A stretch of 17,071 nt of DNA from Clostridiales bacterium (lineage in GTDB: Bacteria; Bacillota; Clostridia; Lachnospirales; Anaerotignaceae). The notes beneath the pieces were generated by a model. It was not told the origin of the DNA. It searched no databases and saw nothing but the letters and a program-made list of their open reading frames with translations. The DNA lies in NCBI GenBank assembly GCA_021202325.1, contig JAJQDF010000167.1:1-17071 (forward strand), given 5' to 3'. Below, piece by piece: positions 8,578-16,234 of this stretch; the stretch's first letter is position 1, and every line of letters begins with the position of its first letter. The position numbers and the translations under genes are program-made.

Positions 8578-8599
8578 AAAACGTCAATAGCCGCCAATA

Positions 8600-9982
8600 T
8601 TAAAATTCCATTTTTTCATCAAGATAAGCAATAAGCTCATCAACGTTAAGTCTTATCTGCTCCATTGAATCTCTGTCACGAACAGTAACCGTATTGTCCT
8701 CAAGGGTATCAAAGTCAACTGTTATGCAGAAAGGTGTTCCAATTTCGTCCTGTCTTCTATAACGCTTGCCGATACTTCCGGACTCGTCATATTCGCAGTT
8801 GAAGTGCTTTGAAAGCTTATGGAATATCTCTGTTGCAGGCTCCGAAAGCTTCTTTGAAAGGGGAAGAACAGCGGCCTTTACAGGTGCAATTGCGGGATGG
8901 AAATGAAGTACGGTTCTAACGTCGTTTTCTCCAACCTCTTCCTCGTCATAAGCATCGCAGAGGAATGCAAGAGCTACACGGTCTGCTCCAAGCGAAGGCT
9001 CGATAACAAAAGGAATATACTTCTCGCCCTTGTTCTGATCGAAATATGTCAAATCCTCGCCTGATGTGTTCTGGTGCTGTGTCAGGTCGTAGTTTGTTCT
9101 GTCGGCAATACCCCAAAGCTCGCCCCATCCGAAGGGGAAGAGATACTCTATATCCGATGTAGCCTTGCTGTAGAAGCTGAGCTCCTCGGGGCTATGGTCA
9201 CGTACTCTTGTGTTTTCAACAGTCATGCCAAGGCTTGTAAGCCAGTCTATGCAATATTTTTTCCAGTAAGCAAACCACTCAAGGTCTGTGTCAGGCTCGC
9301 AGAAGAATTCAAGCTCCATCTGCTCGAACTCTCTTGTACGGAATGTAAAGTTGCCCGGTGTAATTTCATTTCTGAATGATTTGCCAATCTGTCCGATACC
9401 GAAGGGAATCTTCTTCCTGGATGTACGCTGTACGTTTTTGAAGTTTACGAAAATACCCTGGGCTGTTTCTGGACGAAGGTATACTGTATTTTTAGCATCC
9501 TCTGTAACACCCTGGAAAGTCTTGAACATAAGGTTAAACTGACGGATGTCTGTGAAATTATGTCCGCCGCATGAAGGGCAGGGAATTTCGTTTTCCTTGA
9601 TATATTCAAGCATTTTTTCGTTTGACCAGCCGTCAACTGTTATATCCTCGTTTTTATCGTGGCAGAAGTCTTCGATGAGCTTATCCGCACGGAAACGCTC
9701 CTTACAGTCCTTACAGTCCATAAGGGGATCGGAAAATCCGCCCAAATGTCCGCTGGCAACCCATGTCTGAGGGTTCATGAGTATGGCGCTGTCGAGACCT
9801 ACGTTGTATTCGTTGTCCTGAACGAATTTTTTCCACCATGCCTTTTTGATGTTGTTCTTAAGCTCAACTCCCACCGGGCCGTAGTCCCATGTGTTTGCAA
9901 GTCCGCCGTAAATTTCACTGCCGGGATATACAAATCCTCTTGACTTAGCGAGAGCGACTATTTTTTCCATTGTCTTTTCCAT
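8600..9982 (-). CDS. glyS: Glycyl-tRNA synthetase, single-chain dimeric type
   Basis: This 460-residue class II enzyme attaches glycine to tRNA-Gly. It is the alpha2 (archaeal/eukaryotic-like) form, also called GlyQS, not the two-gene alpha/beta form found in Bacillus subtilis. Visible features: the N-terminal [20 protein letters not shown] block (16-35), two zinc-type cysteine pairs C90/C93 and C135/C138, motif 2 with [20 protein letters not shown] (200-219), and motif 3 with [14 protein letters not shown] (327-340). A C-terminal anticodon-binding domain follows (about 355-460). ATG is preceded by GGAGAG at about ten bases; a second ATG four codons in is less well placed. Expression is controlled by the glycine T-box upstream. 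A 43-base repeat lies in the leader between that T-box and this gene. Confidence 0.98.
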   Translation of the reverse strand: MEKTMEKIVALAKSRGFVYPGSEIYGGLANTWDYGPVGVELKNNIKKAWWKKFVQDNEYNVGLDSAILMNPQTWVASGHLGGFSDPLMDCKDCKERFRADKLIEDFCHDKNEDITVDGWSNEKMLEYIKENEIPCPSCGGHNFTDIRQFNLMFKTFQGVTEDAKNTVYLRPETAQGIFVNFKNVQRTSRKKIPFGIGQIGKSFRNEITPGNFTFRTREFEQMELEFFCEPDTDLEWFAYWKKYCIDWLTSLGMTVENTRVRDHSPEELSFYSKATSDIEYLFPFGWGELWGIADRTNYDLTQHQNTSGEDLTYFDQNKGEKYIPFVIEPSLGADRVALAFLCDAYDEEEVGENDVRTVLHFHPAIAPVKAAVLPLSKKLSEPATEIFHKLSKHFNCEYDESGSIGKRYRRQDEIGTPFCITVDFDTLEDNTVTVRDRDSMEQIRLNVDELIAYLDEKMEF

Positions 9983-10031
9983 TTGATATTCTCTCCTTCA
10001 AAAATAAAATTACAATCATTATTCGCAGGGC

Positions 10032-10074
10032 ATGAAAGTCGATTGCTGCATGCTTCGCAGTCCGAGACTTTCAT
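10032..10074. repeat. Intergenic inverted-repeat element, short form, in the glyS leader
   Basis: ATGAAAGTC (10032-10040) and GACTTTCAT (10066-10074) are perfect nine-base terminal inverted repeats around a 25-base middle containing CTGC/GCAG. The plus-strand ends GAAAGTCGATTGCT (10034-10047) and CGCAGTCCGAGACTTTCAT (10056-10074) match those of the 168-base element at 6926-7093 with one mismatch in total. This copy lacks nearly all of the other's interior. It lies in transcribed leader RNA, between the T-box terminator and the glyS ribosome binding site, and would fold into a hairpin there. Confidence 0.75.
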
Positions 10075-10077
10075 AAT

Positions 10078-10113
10078 AAAAAAAGGCCTTGTCCCTCATA
10101 AGGGACGAAGACC
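10078..10113 (-). terminator. T-box attenuator (terminator hairpin) before glyS
   Basis: GGTCTT pairs with AAGGCC (one U-G) and, after a bulged C, GTCCCT pairs with AGGGAC around a short loop; seven T residues follow. The hairpin begins eight bases after the T-box sequence. It is the default off-state structure, displaced by the antiterminator when uncharged tRNA-Gly binds. Confidence 0.9.
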
Positions 10114-10277
10114 ATTATCTCCGCGGTTCCACCCTTGTTGGCCAAAAGCCCACTCTTGTGAAGTGCCGTTCAAAAGCTCCTTTCGCCAAAGTCCGCTGAC
10201 GGTTCGCAGCAAACACCGTCTCTCTTGAAGCGTAAACCAAGGTTACTTTTTCTTTATCGCTACGACATATTCAATTA
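10078..10277 (-). promoter_or_regulatory. Glycine T-box riboswitch leader of glyS
   Basis: The leader senses uncharged tRNA-Gly and lets transcription continue into glyS only when charging falls short. The T-box proper, AAGGGTGGAACCGCGG, is at 10136-10121. Its TGGA bulge would pair with UCCA, matching tRNA-Gly with discriminator U. Stem I features include AGAGAG (10225-10220) followed by a GACGGT/ACCGTC distal hairpin. A GGC triplet at 10167-10165, in the context GAAC-GGC-ACTTC and followed by a purine, is my candidate glycine specifier codon. The competing terminator is listed separately. The 5' limit is estimated from the promoter at 10284-10312. Confidence 0.93.
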
Positions 10278-10283
10278 GTTTAT

Positions 10284-10312
10284 AATCTAGCAAATAAATC
10301 CGCCGTTGTCAA
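10284..10312 (-). promoter_or_regulatory. Promoter of the T-box-glyS transcript
   Basis: TTGACA (10312-10307) is a perfect -35 box. After 17 bases comes TAGATT (10289-10284), a 4/6 match to the -10 consensus. It starts three bases after the recO stop codon and puts the transcript start close to the 5' end of stem I. Confidence 0.7.
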
Positions 10313-10314
10313 TA

Positions 10315-11049
10315 TCAAAATTTCATATTATTGATATAATCCAGTGTTTTGTACCTCTCTCCCAGATATATGCGTCTGTTTATATCCGCAAACGTCCACA
10401 GCTCATCCAGTACATAGTCCGACACCGTAAAACTGAATATCGACTTAAGAGGGCTCTGAGTTATATGCTTCACCGCCATAAGTGAACCGCTTCCCAGCTT
10501 AAATGGAGCATTTTGGGCATGGTTATGGCAATACATACCGTCGCCGGTCTCGCCGTAATATGCCGACTGTTCCAGAGGCTCGCCGCATTCGGCACAGTAG
10601 GCATCGCTCATAAAGCCGCATTCCTTAAGCAGTCTTATTATGTATACTACGATCGTGAGCCTTGCCGTCCTTTTTCCTGCCGACAGAACTGACAGTGTTC
10701 TTAACAGAAGCTCGAAGGCGTTGTTGTTTTCAAGCTCCGCAAAGGCCGCCCTGTCTGTCAGCTCCAGTATATAGGCGCCGTAGGCCAAGCGTTCAATGTC
10801 GTTTCTTATACCGTAGAAGCTCTCTATTACATCAGCCTGGGTAATTGAGTAAAAACCCCTGCCCTCATAGAGTGAAAACTCTCCGTATGAAAACAACTGT
10901 GCCGCCGCCATAATGCCGCTTTTGGCGTTTTTCGCCCCACGTGCCGAAAGGAGCATTTTTCCATGCTCCTCGGTTATGACCGTTATTCGCTTTCCGCTTT
11001 CGCCGGCATCGGTCTCTTTTATGACTATGCCCTTTACCTTAGAAACCAT
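10315..11049 (-). CDS. recO: DNA repair protein RecO
   Basis: RecO works with RecR to load RecA onto SSB-covered single-stranded DNA in the RecF pathway of gap repair. The 244-residue protein has the normal length. An N-terminal OB-fold (about 1-80) begins VKGIVIKETDAGESGKRITV and includes the conserved LLSARGAKNAKSG segment (33-45). A helical C-terminal part holds a zinc-type cluster with C152, C155, C174 and H177. ATG follows GGAGGGG by seven bases, and this site lies inside the end of yqzL. The two genes overlap by 11 bases, which suggests translational coupling. It is the last gene of the yqfC-recO operon. Its stop is directly before the glyS promoter, and no separate terminator is visible. 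Confidence 0.95.
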   Translation of the reverse strand: MVSKVKGIVIKETDAGESGKRITVITEEHGKMLLSARGAKNAKSGIMAAAQLFSYGEFSLYEGRGFYSITQADVIESFYGIRNDIERLAYGAYILELTDRAAFAELENNNAFELLLRTLSVLSAGKRTARLTIVVYIIRLLKECGFMSDAYCAECGEPLEQSAYYGETGDGMYCHNHAQNAPFKLGSGSLMAVKHITQSPLKSIFSFTVSDYVLDELWTFADINRRIYLGERYKTLDYINNMKF

Positions 11050-11167
11050 TTTTAAGCCCCTCCGGTTCGCTTACGTCAGATGTATCGGCACTTTGGGAAA
11101 CAGTACGGTATTTCAAGTAGTCCTCCACCGTTCCGCTAGCCAAAAATTCTTTCCAGTAATCATTCAT
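11039..11167 (-). CDS. yqzL: YqzL-family small protein
   Basis: A 42-residue protein beginning MNDYWKEFLASGTVEDYLKY. It fits the YqzL pattern (W-K-x-F, then a glycine two residues further on, then Y-L), and it occupies the same place as Bacillus yqzL, between era and recO. The rest is a polar tail with no membrane segment. ATG is at 11165-11167 with AGAGG about ten bases upstream. The stop codon lies inside recO, an 11-base overlap. Its molecular role is not established; its conservation beside recO suggests it is a real gene. The 85-base leader before it contains CTTCGG/CCGAAG arms that could form a hairpin. Confidence 0.85.
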   Translation of the reverse strand: MNDYWKEFLASGTVEDYLKYRTVSQSADTSDVSEPEGLKNGF

Positions 11168-11252
11168 GTTATCACGTCCTCTTCGGTATTATGTTACCCC
11201 GAAGGAACGACAATATTCTGTATAAAAATCTCTATTTCAGCCAATAAAAGGA

Positions 11253-11699
11253 TTAAAAATATTTCTTAAACCCCTTGGCTTCCGTATAGTCCATGGCTCT
11301 GTAAAACTCATGGGCATCGGTGCGGTTAAGGCTTGATGTCAGCATAAGATAGTGGGCATCCTTTTCCTTTGCCCATTTTTCCAATTCGGCAAACATTGCC
11401 TTTCCAATGCCTCTCCTTTGGAAATCCTTATGCACCGCCACATTTTCCACCAGCATAAATGGTTTGCACTCGGCGCAGAAATCGCCCATAACCATGGCAT
11501 AGAGTGAGCCGCAGATCCTTCCGCTTTCTCTATCCTCTGCCACCATAAGATATTCATCCTCGTTGGCATTGGTCTTTGCTATCTTTTTCTTCAAAAGCTC
11601 GGTGTCCTCGGCATGGCTTGTCAAGGCATCCATTGTCTCGCCGAACTCCCTTATGTCCTTCTCGCTAGTAATATCAACTTTTCTAAATATCAAATCCAT
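11253..11699 (-). CDS. GNAT-family N-acetyltransferase
   Basis: This is a 148-residue single-domain GNAT protein, using acetyl-CoA to acetylate an unknown amine. The acetyl-CoA pyrophosphate loop QRRGIGKA is at about residues 94-101, after the beta-strand ENVAVHKDF, which together form motif A. Motif B with HEFYRAMDY is near the C-terminus. The frame extends three codons upstream to a GTG at 11708, but that GTG abuts the ribosome binding site. The ATG at 11697-11699 sits eight bases after AAAGGAG and is the better start. It lies 15 bases after era and before yqzL, so it is part of the operon; its substrate cannot be told from context. Confidence 0.9.
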   Translation of the reverse strand: MDLIFRKVDITSEKDIREFGETMDALTSHAEDTELLKKKIAKTNANEDEYLMVAEDRESGRICGSLYAMVMGDFCAECKPFMLVENVAVHKDFQRRGIGKAMFAELEKWAKEKDAHYLMLTSSLNRTDAHEFYRAMDYTEAKGFKKYF

Positions 11700-11714
11700 A
11701 TTTGCCACTCCTTT

Positions 11715-12620
11715 CTATATGTTCTTTGCATCGTAGCCGAAGTTTTTAAGCAGGAAATCACTGTCTCTCCAGTCCTTTTTGACCTTTACCCATAGCTCCA
11801 GATATATGGGCGAGCCCAACAGCTTCTGTATGTCCTCCCTGGCATTGGTGCCTATTTTTTTAAGCATGGCTCCGTGCTTTCCTATAATTATTCCCTTATG
11901 GGATTCCTTCTCGCAGTATATGGTTGCCCTTACATCAACAAGATTCCCCTCGGGGCGCCTTTTCATCTCAGAAATTTCAACTGCTATGCCGTGGGGAATT
12001 TCCTCCTCCAACAGCCTCAGCGCCTTTTCCCTTATTATTTCCGCCGCAATCTGTCTTTCCGGCTGGTCTGTAATCATATCTCCGGGGAAATACTGGGGGC
12101 CTTCGGGCAGGTATTTCCTTATGACATTTAAAAGCTCGTCGGTGTTTCTGCCCTCCAGTGCGCTTATGGGCACTATTTCCGCAAAGTCATATAGCTTTCT
12201 GTAATTGTCTATAACCTTGAAAACTCTCTCCTTATCCACTGTGTCAACCTTGTTTATAACAAGTATGACCGGCGACTTAACCTTGGCAAATTTCTCAATA
12301 ATGAGCTTGTCCGCCTCCAAAACCCTATCGGCAGGCTCTATGAGCATAAGGATAGCATCAACCTCATTGAGGGTTGTTTCGGCGCTTTTTACCATGTATT
12401 CGCCCAGCTTATGCCTTGGCTTATGTATACCCGGCGTATCGATGAACACAATCTGATAGTCGTCCTTTGTCAATATGCTCTGTATTCTGTTTCTTGTAGT
12501 CTGAGGCTTATTGGATATGATAGCTATTTTCTCTCCTATAAGCCTGTTCATGAGCGTTGATTTTCCCACATTCGGTCTGCCGACCAGTGATACAAATCCG
12601 CTGTAAAATTTTTCCGCCAA
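11715..12620 (-). CDS. era: GTPase Era
   Basis: Era binds 16S rRNA near its 3' end and acts as a checkpoint in 30S ribosome assembly. The 301-residue protein has G1 GRPNVGKS (14-21), a TT pair at 41-42 for G2, G3 DTPG (61-64), G4 NKVD (123-126) and G5 SAL (153-155). A C-terminal KH RNA-binding domain has the GKHG loop at 247-250. The start is TTG at 12618-12620, seven bases after AGAGGT. The next Met is residue 24, which would remove the G1 loop, so the TTG start is well supported. It follows the uracil-DNA glycosylase gene by 13 bases. Neighbouring ybeY and phoH fit a shared role in ribosome or RNA maturation. Confidence 0.97.
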   Translation of the reverse strand: MAEKFYSGFVSLVGRPNVGKSTLMNRLIGEKIAIISNKPQTTRNRIQSILTKDDYQIVFIDTPGIHKPRHKLGEYMVKSAETTLNEVDAILMLIEPADRVLEADKLIIEKFAKVKSPVILVINKVDTVDKERVFKVIDNYRKLYDFAEIVPISALEGRNTDELLNVIRKYLPEGPQYFPGDMITDQPERQIAAEIIREKALRLLEEEIPHGIAVEISEMKRRPEGNLVDVRATIYCEKESHKGIIIGKHGAMLKKIGTNAREDIQKLLGSPIYLELWVKVKKDWRDSDFLLKNFGYDAKNI

Positions 12621-12633
12621 ATTATTTACCTCT

Positions 12634-13194
12634 CTATTCTTTGGTTACCTCGTCCAACTTGGCCTTTATGTTTTTCAAGTCCTCCCAAGCCGGGCGCTTC
12701 TTTGTCTGGTCTCTCAAAAGAGCCGACGGGTGATATATAGCCATTATCCAATAGCCCTTTCTTTCAACCCACTGTCCATGCTCTCTCGTTATTTTAAAAT
12801 CCTTGTCTATTATGGCCGTCGCCGCTATTCTGCCAAGGCATACTATAATCTTCGGCTTAACCAGCATAAGCTGATAGCGGAGATAATTCATGCAGGCCTC
12901 CTGCTCGTCGTCGTGGGGATCTCTGTTTCCCGGCGGACGGCATTTAACTATGTTGGCTATGTAAACATTGGTTCTGTCCAGGTCAACTGCGGCAAGCATT
13001 TTGTCCAGCAGTTGTCCGGCCGGTCCCACAAAGGGCAGGCCTCTCAAATCCTCCTGCTGTCCCGGTCCTTCGCCTATGAACATTATATCCGCCTCACGGT
13101 TTCCGTCGCCTATTACGACATTTGTCCTTGTTTCCCACAGCCTGCACTTTTTACAGCTAAGACAAGCTCCCTCAAGGGTTTCCCAGCTTTTCAC
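12634..13194 (-). CDS. Uracil-DNA glycosylase, family 4 (iron-sulfur type)
   Basis: The enzyme removes uracil from DNA and starts base excision repair. With my start it has 186 residues. Family 4 marks are the cysteines C11 and C14 and then C85 and C101, which normally hold a 4Fe-4S cluster, motif A GEGPGQQED (41-49), the FVGPAGQLLD block, and motif HPSALLR with H155. C17 is an extra cysteine next to the first pair. The frame can be extended to a GTG at 13203, but this directly abuts the AAGGCG ribosome binding site. The GTG at 13192-13194 is eight bases downstream of that site and matches typical family starts. It lies between ybeY and era in the same operon, where Bacillus subtilis has dgkA and cdd instead. 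Confidence 0.93.
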   Translation of the reverse strand: MKSWETLEGACLSCKKCRLWETRTNVVIGDGNREADIMFIGEGPGQQEDLRGLPFVGPAGQLLDKMLAAVDLDRTNVYIANIVKCRPPGNRDPHDDEQEACMNYLRYQLMLVKPKIIVCLGRIAATAIIDKDFKITREHGQWVERKGYWIMAIYHPSALLRDQTKKRPAWEDLKNIKAKLDEVTKE

Positions 13195-13207
13195 ATAAAA
13201 CACCGCC

Positions 13208-13678
13208 TTATGCTCTCGGCACTCCTGCTATATCAAGTATTTCCTTCTGTCTTCTGAGCATTTCCTCTTCTTCGTCCTTTTCCATATGGTCATAGCCCAT
13301 CAAATGAAGCATACTGTGCACAGTCAAAAAGGCCATTTCCCTTTTCAGGCTGTGGCCGTATTCCTCGGCCTGCTCCTTTGCCCTGTCTATGGAAATAATT
13401 ATGTCTCCAAGGACTATTTCGCCGTTCTCGTTTACATCGGCCTCCTCGCCCTCCTCATAGGTAAGCTGAGGAAAGCTTAAAACATCTGTCGGAGAGTCAA
13501 TGCCTCTGAACTGCTTATTAATATCCTGTATTTCATCGTTTGTTACTATGGATAAGCTTATCTCGCAGTCCTCATCAAACTCCTCATATTCAAGGCTTTC
13601 CAGACAAACCTTGTTCAAAACCTGTTCCATTTCCTCTGTCAGTTCAAAATCCGTTCTGTTATCAATCAAAAGCGTCAT
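13208..13678 (-). CDS. ybeY: Endoribonuclease YbeY (rRNA maturation factor)
   Basis: YbeY is a zinc-dependent RNase needed for 16S rRNA 3' end processing and 70S quality control. The 156-residue protein has the diagnostic metal motif HSMLHLMGYDH, with H121, H125 and H131 as ligands. It also has the conserved INKQFRGIDSPTDVLSFP segment (53-70) and GDIIIS (91-96). Length is normal. ATG is two bases after the phoH stop, and the AAAGGGG site overlaps the end of phoH, so the two are probably translated in a coupled way. In Bacillus the membrane protein gene pgpH sits between phoH and ybeY; it is absent here. Confidence 0.97.
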   Translation of the reverse strand: MTLLIDNRTDFELTEEMEQVLNKVCLESLEYEEFDEDCEISLSIVTNDEIQDINKQFRGIDSPTDVLSFPQLTYEEGEEADVNENGEIVLGDIIISIDRAKEQAEEYGHSLKREMAFLTVHSMLHLMGYDHMEKDEEEEMLRRQKEILDIAGVPRA

Positions 13679-13680
13679 AT

Positions 13681-14679
13681 TTATCCCCTTTGCCTTTTGT
13701 TTATATGAACCTGTTTTTTGTTCTCATTCTTTTGTTCCGCCTTTTCGTAGGCACTTATTATTTTCTGAACCAGCGGATGTCTAACTACGTCCTTGTTGGT
13801 CAGCGTGATTATTCCGATGTCCTCCACACCTTTTAATATTTTCGCCGCATCGGTCAATCCGCTTCTCTTGCCGTCGCCCAAGTCAATCTGTGTAAGGTCG
13901 CCTGTAACAACCGCCTTAGAGCCATAGCCTATACGGGTAAGGAACATCTTCATCTGCTCCGGCGTTGTGTTCTGCGCCTCATCCAGCACGATGAAGGCAT
14001 TGTCCAGTGTACGGCCTCTCATATAAGCCAGAGGAGCAACCTCAAGAAGTCCTCTTTCCATGTTCTTAGAGAAGGAATCGGCTCCCATAATTTCAAAAAG
14101 CGCATCGTAGAGCGGCCTCAAATAGGGATCAACCTTCTGCTGAAGGTCTCCGGGAAGAAATCCAAGCTTTTCACCGGCCTCAATCGCCGGTCTTGTCATT
14201 ATTATTCGATTCACATCATTATTTTTAAACGCAGTAATAGCCATTGCCATGGCAAGATAGGTTTTTCCCGTTCCTGCCGGGCCTATGCCGAAGGTTATAG
14301 TGTTGTCGCGAATCATATCCACATATTTTTTCTGTCCCAATGTTTTCGGCTTGACCGGTCTGCCGTTTATTGTGCGGCATATGCAGTCATCATATATGGC
14401 GCCCACTTCCTCCAGCTCGTCGTCGGTGGAGCTCATGGCATAGTCTACGTTCTGGGTGGATATGGTTTCTCCCTTTGAGGCCGCCTCAACCAATGACCTT
14501 ACAACATGTTCGGCTCTTTGGCAGTTTTCCTCCTCGCCCACTATTTTTATACCATCGCTTCTGTTGACTATTTTGACCGACATTTCCTTTTCTATCTTGG
14601 CTATGTTAGAGTCAAATTGCCCGAAAATATTTGAGATTGCGCTGTTGTCAGCCTCTACAATACGTTCTGTCTGCGGCAT
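13681..14679 (-). CDS. phoH: PhoH-like ATPase
   Basis: A 332-residue cytoplasmic nucleotide-binding protein of the PhoH/YbeZ type, thought to act as an RNA-linked ATPase or helicase together with YbeY. The N-terminal part (about 1-75) resembles a KH-like RNA-binding domain (SVKIVNRSDGIKIVGEEE). The ATPase core has Walker A GPAGTGKT (133-140), a TRPAIEAGEKLGFLPGD block (162-178), Walker B FIVLDEAQN (229-237) and the VVTGDLTQIDL sensor region (257-267). ATG is directly next to the yqfD stop codon (TAG-ATG), with AGGAGGT ten bases upstream inside yqfD, which suggests coupling. The yqfD-phoH-ybeY order is common in Firmicutes. Confidence 0.95.
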   Translation of the reverse strand: MPQTERIVEADNSAISNIFGQFDSNIAKIEKEMSVKIVNRSDGIKIVGEEENCQRAEHVVRSLVEAASKGETISTQNVDYAMSSTDDELEEVGAIYDDCICRTINGRPVKPKTLGQKKYVDMIRDNTITFGIGPAGTGKTYLAMAMAITAFKNNDVNRIIMTRPAIEAGEKLGFLPGDLQQKVDPYLRPLYDALFEIMGADSFSKNMERGLLEVAPLAYMRGRTLDNAFIVLDEAQNTTPEQMKMFLTRIGYGSKAVVTGDLTQIDLGDGKRSGLTDAAKILKGVEDIGIITLTNKDVVRHPLVQKIISAYEKAEQKNENKKQVHINKRQRG

Positions 14680-15891
14680 CTATTCTGTTACCTCCTCATT
14701 TAGCACTTCCGCTGTCTGCTGTTTGTCTATTCTCATTATAACAGATACTTCTCCCTTTACGGTCACATTTATTTCGTCTGTTATTGTTTCCGTTGTCAAA
14801 CGGCTTATTTCTCCGCCGGTTTCCATTATGAGATCGGTTATTTTGTCGTCAAGCTGTTTCCTTGCCAGCTCCTCGGCCTCTTCCTTTGTCCTTTTGGCCT
14901 TCTCTATTATTCTTTCCCCATAAACAGTTCTGTTTATGCCAAAGGGAATTATGTAGTCACCAATCTCAAAGTCAAGGCTGTCGCTTGTCACCGTCTCATA
15001 ATCATCTGGCAATTTCGGAGATACAAAGTTAAAGCTTTTATCCCCTATATTTATACTATAATCCGTTTTAGTCTTTCCTGTAAATACTTTTTCATTATAA
15101 TTCAAAGGTACTGTTCCTTCAAGCTCATATTTTTTCTCGGCAGTCACCTCTCCGGCGGCACAAACCTGCTTCTGCCCAATCTGAACCTCGCCGTCCTTCA
15201 ATGCCACGACACTGCTTATGAGTATGTCGCCCTTTTTGACCTCGTCGCCCTCTTTCACCATGGGCGTTCCTGCCGAAGCCGCTATGCTTATTATCACTCC
15301 GTCAGAATCTGCAACGACATCGGTGGGCGTTTCCCTTTCCACATATTCGGTTTCGGGTATTGTTTCCACTATGTTTACGGTTATGCCTGTTCCCTTTAAG
15401 TTAAGCGCTATCCACGAAATATCCTTATATTCCAGCATTAGGCTTGCCCCGGCCTCATACAGGTCAATGCCGTATTTCAGCTTTCCCGGAGCTATGCCCC
15501 TTTCAGCGCAGGACTCTATTATGTCTTCGGAGCTTATTCTGTCGGTGCCTACAACCTTCACAGTCCATATGAATGACGACATTATGTACATAACCGCCGC
15601 AAAAGCCGCAAGGCCGCCGATATAGGCCTTCCTTTCCATACACCGTCTCAAAAGCACCGGCAGGCCGCATTCTCCTATTATTTCAAAGCGGCACCCGGTT
15701 TTTATTCCGCACTGCTTAAGCTCGTCTGCGTTTTTCACGGCGGCCTTCATAACGACCTTGTTCCTCTCAGGGGCAACATCCCATATGAAAATACCCCTAT
15801 TTACAGCCAGATTTATGAACCGTTCCACCGAAAACCCGGTAACATATATAATAACATATCCTCTGATATAATTCCACAGCGCCAGAAACAT
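14680..15891 (-). CDS. yqfD: Sporulation protein YqfD
   Basis: YqfD is a membrane protein of the forespore-engulfment stage in endospore formers, where it is made in the mother cell with YqfC. The 403 residues begin MFLALWNYIRGYVIIYVTGF, typical of the family. They have one clear membrane helix at about 89-109 (AYIGGLAAFAAVMYIMSSFI). A large outer domain follows, with WTVKVVGTDRISSEDI just after the membrane and a lipoyl-like hairpin region, VVADSDGVIISI through MVKEGDEVKKGDILISS (about 190-230). Length is normal. ATG follows GGAGG by six bases and is 15 bases after the yqfC stop. Its presence suggests a spore former or a lineage that recently was one. Confidence 0.93.
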   Translation of the reverse strand: MFLALWNYIRGYVIIYVTGFSVERFINLAVNRGIFIWDVAPERNKVVMKAAVKNADELKQCGIKTGCRFEIIGECGLPVLLRRCMERKAYIGGLAAFAAVMYIMSSFIWTVKVVGTDRISSEDIIESCAERGIAPGKLKYGIDLYEAGASLMLEYKDISWIALNLKGTGITVNIVETIPETEYVERETPTDVVADSDGVIISIAASAGTPMVKEGDEVKKGDILISSVVALKDGEVQIGQKQVCAAGEVTAEKKYELEGTVPLNYNEKVFTGKTKTDYSINIGDKSFNFVSPKLPDDYETVTSDSLDFEIGDYIIPFGINRTVYGERIIEKAKRTKEEAEELARKQLDDKITDLIMETGGEISRLTTETITDEINVTVKGEVSVIMRIDKQQTAEVLNEEVTE

Positions 15892-15906
15892 AAGTTTCCT
15901 CCATTA

Positions 15907-16203
15907 TCACAAAAATTCCGCCGAATTTATTTTTCCGGCAATAACAATATTGTCGGCATCCAGACATTTTATAAGAAGGCCGTCTCCGGTCAGCTTCAGC
16001 ACTCCCGAGGCAGTATTTATTCTTATCTTTTCCGTACTGTATTCTATTATTCCCCTGTAATTTTCAATGACCGCTTCCTCCCTGCCCTTAAAGGAAATGA
16101 GCGGTATGTCAAGCACTACCTCCTCCGGTATTTCAAAGGCTCGGGAAAGCTCCTTTTTTATGGTTGTTTTGTCCTTTTTTGATTTTTTGCCTGCTGCTCT
16201 CAT
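15907..16203 (-). CDS. yqfC: Sporulation protein YqfC (YabP/YqfC family)
   Basis: A 98-residue protein of the YabP/YqfC family. After a basic N-terminus comes a beta-rich core: LSRAFEIPEEVVLDIPLISF, then IENYRGIIEYSTEKIRI, and a C-terminal GDGLLIKCLDADNIVIAGKI. All of these are typical of the family. In Bacillus it is under the mother-cell factor sigma-E and works with YqfD. ATG has a GGGAGAG site upstream. It is the first gene of the operon that runs to recO. No signal peptide or membrane segment is seen. Confidence 0.93.
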   Translation of the reverse strand: MRAAGKKSKKDKTTIKKELSRAFEIPEEVVLDIPLISFKGREEAVIENYRGIIEYSTEKIRINTASGVLKLTGDGLLIKCLDADNIVIAGKINSAEFL

Positions 16204-16234
16204 TGCTTCTCTCTCCCGACCGTTTTTTTGCCTT

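Noticed and set aside
11700..11708. GTG start for the acetyltransferase
   Set aside because: This GTG touches the AAAGGAG ribosome binding site, leaving no spacing; the ATG at 11699 is correctly spaced.
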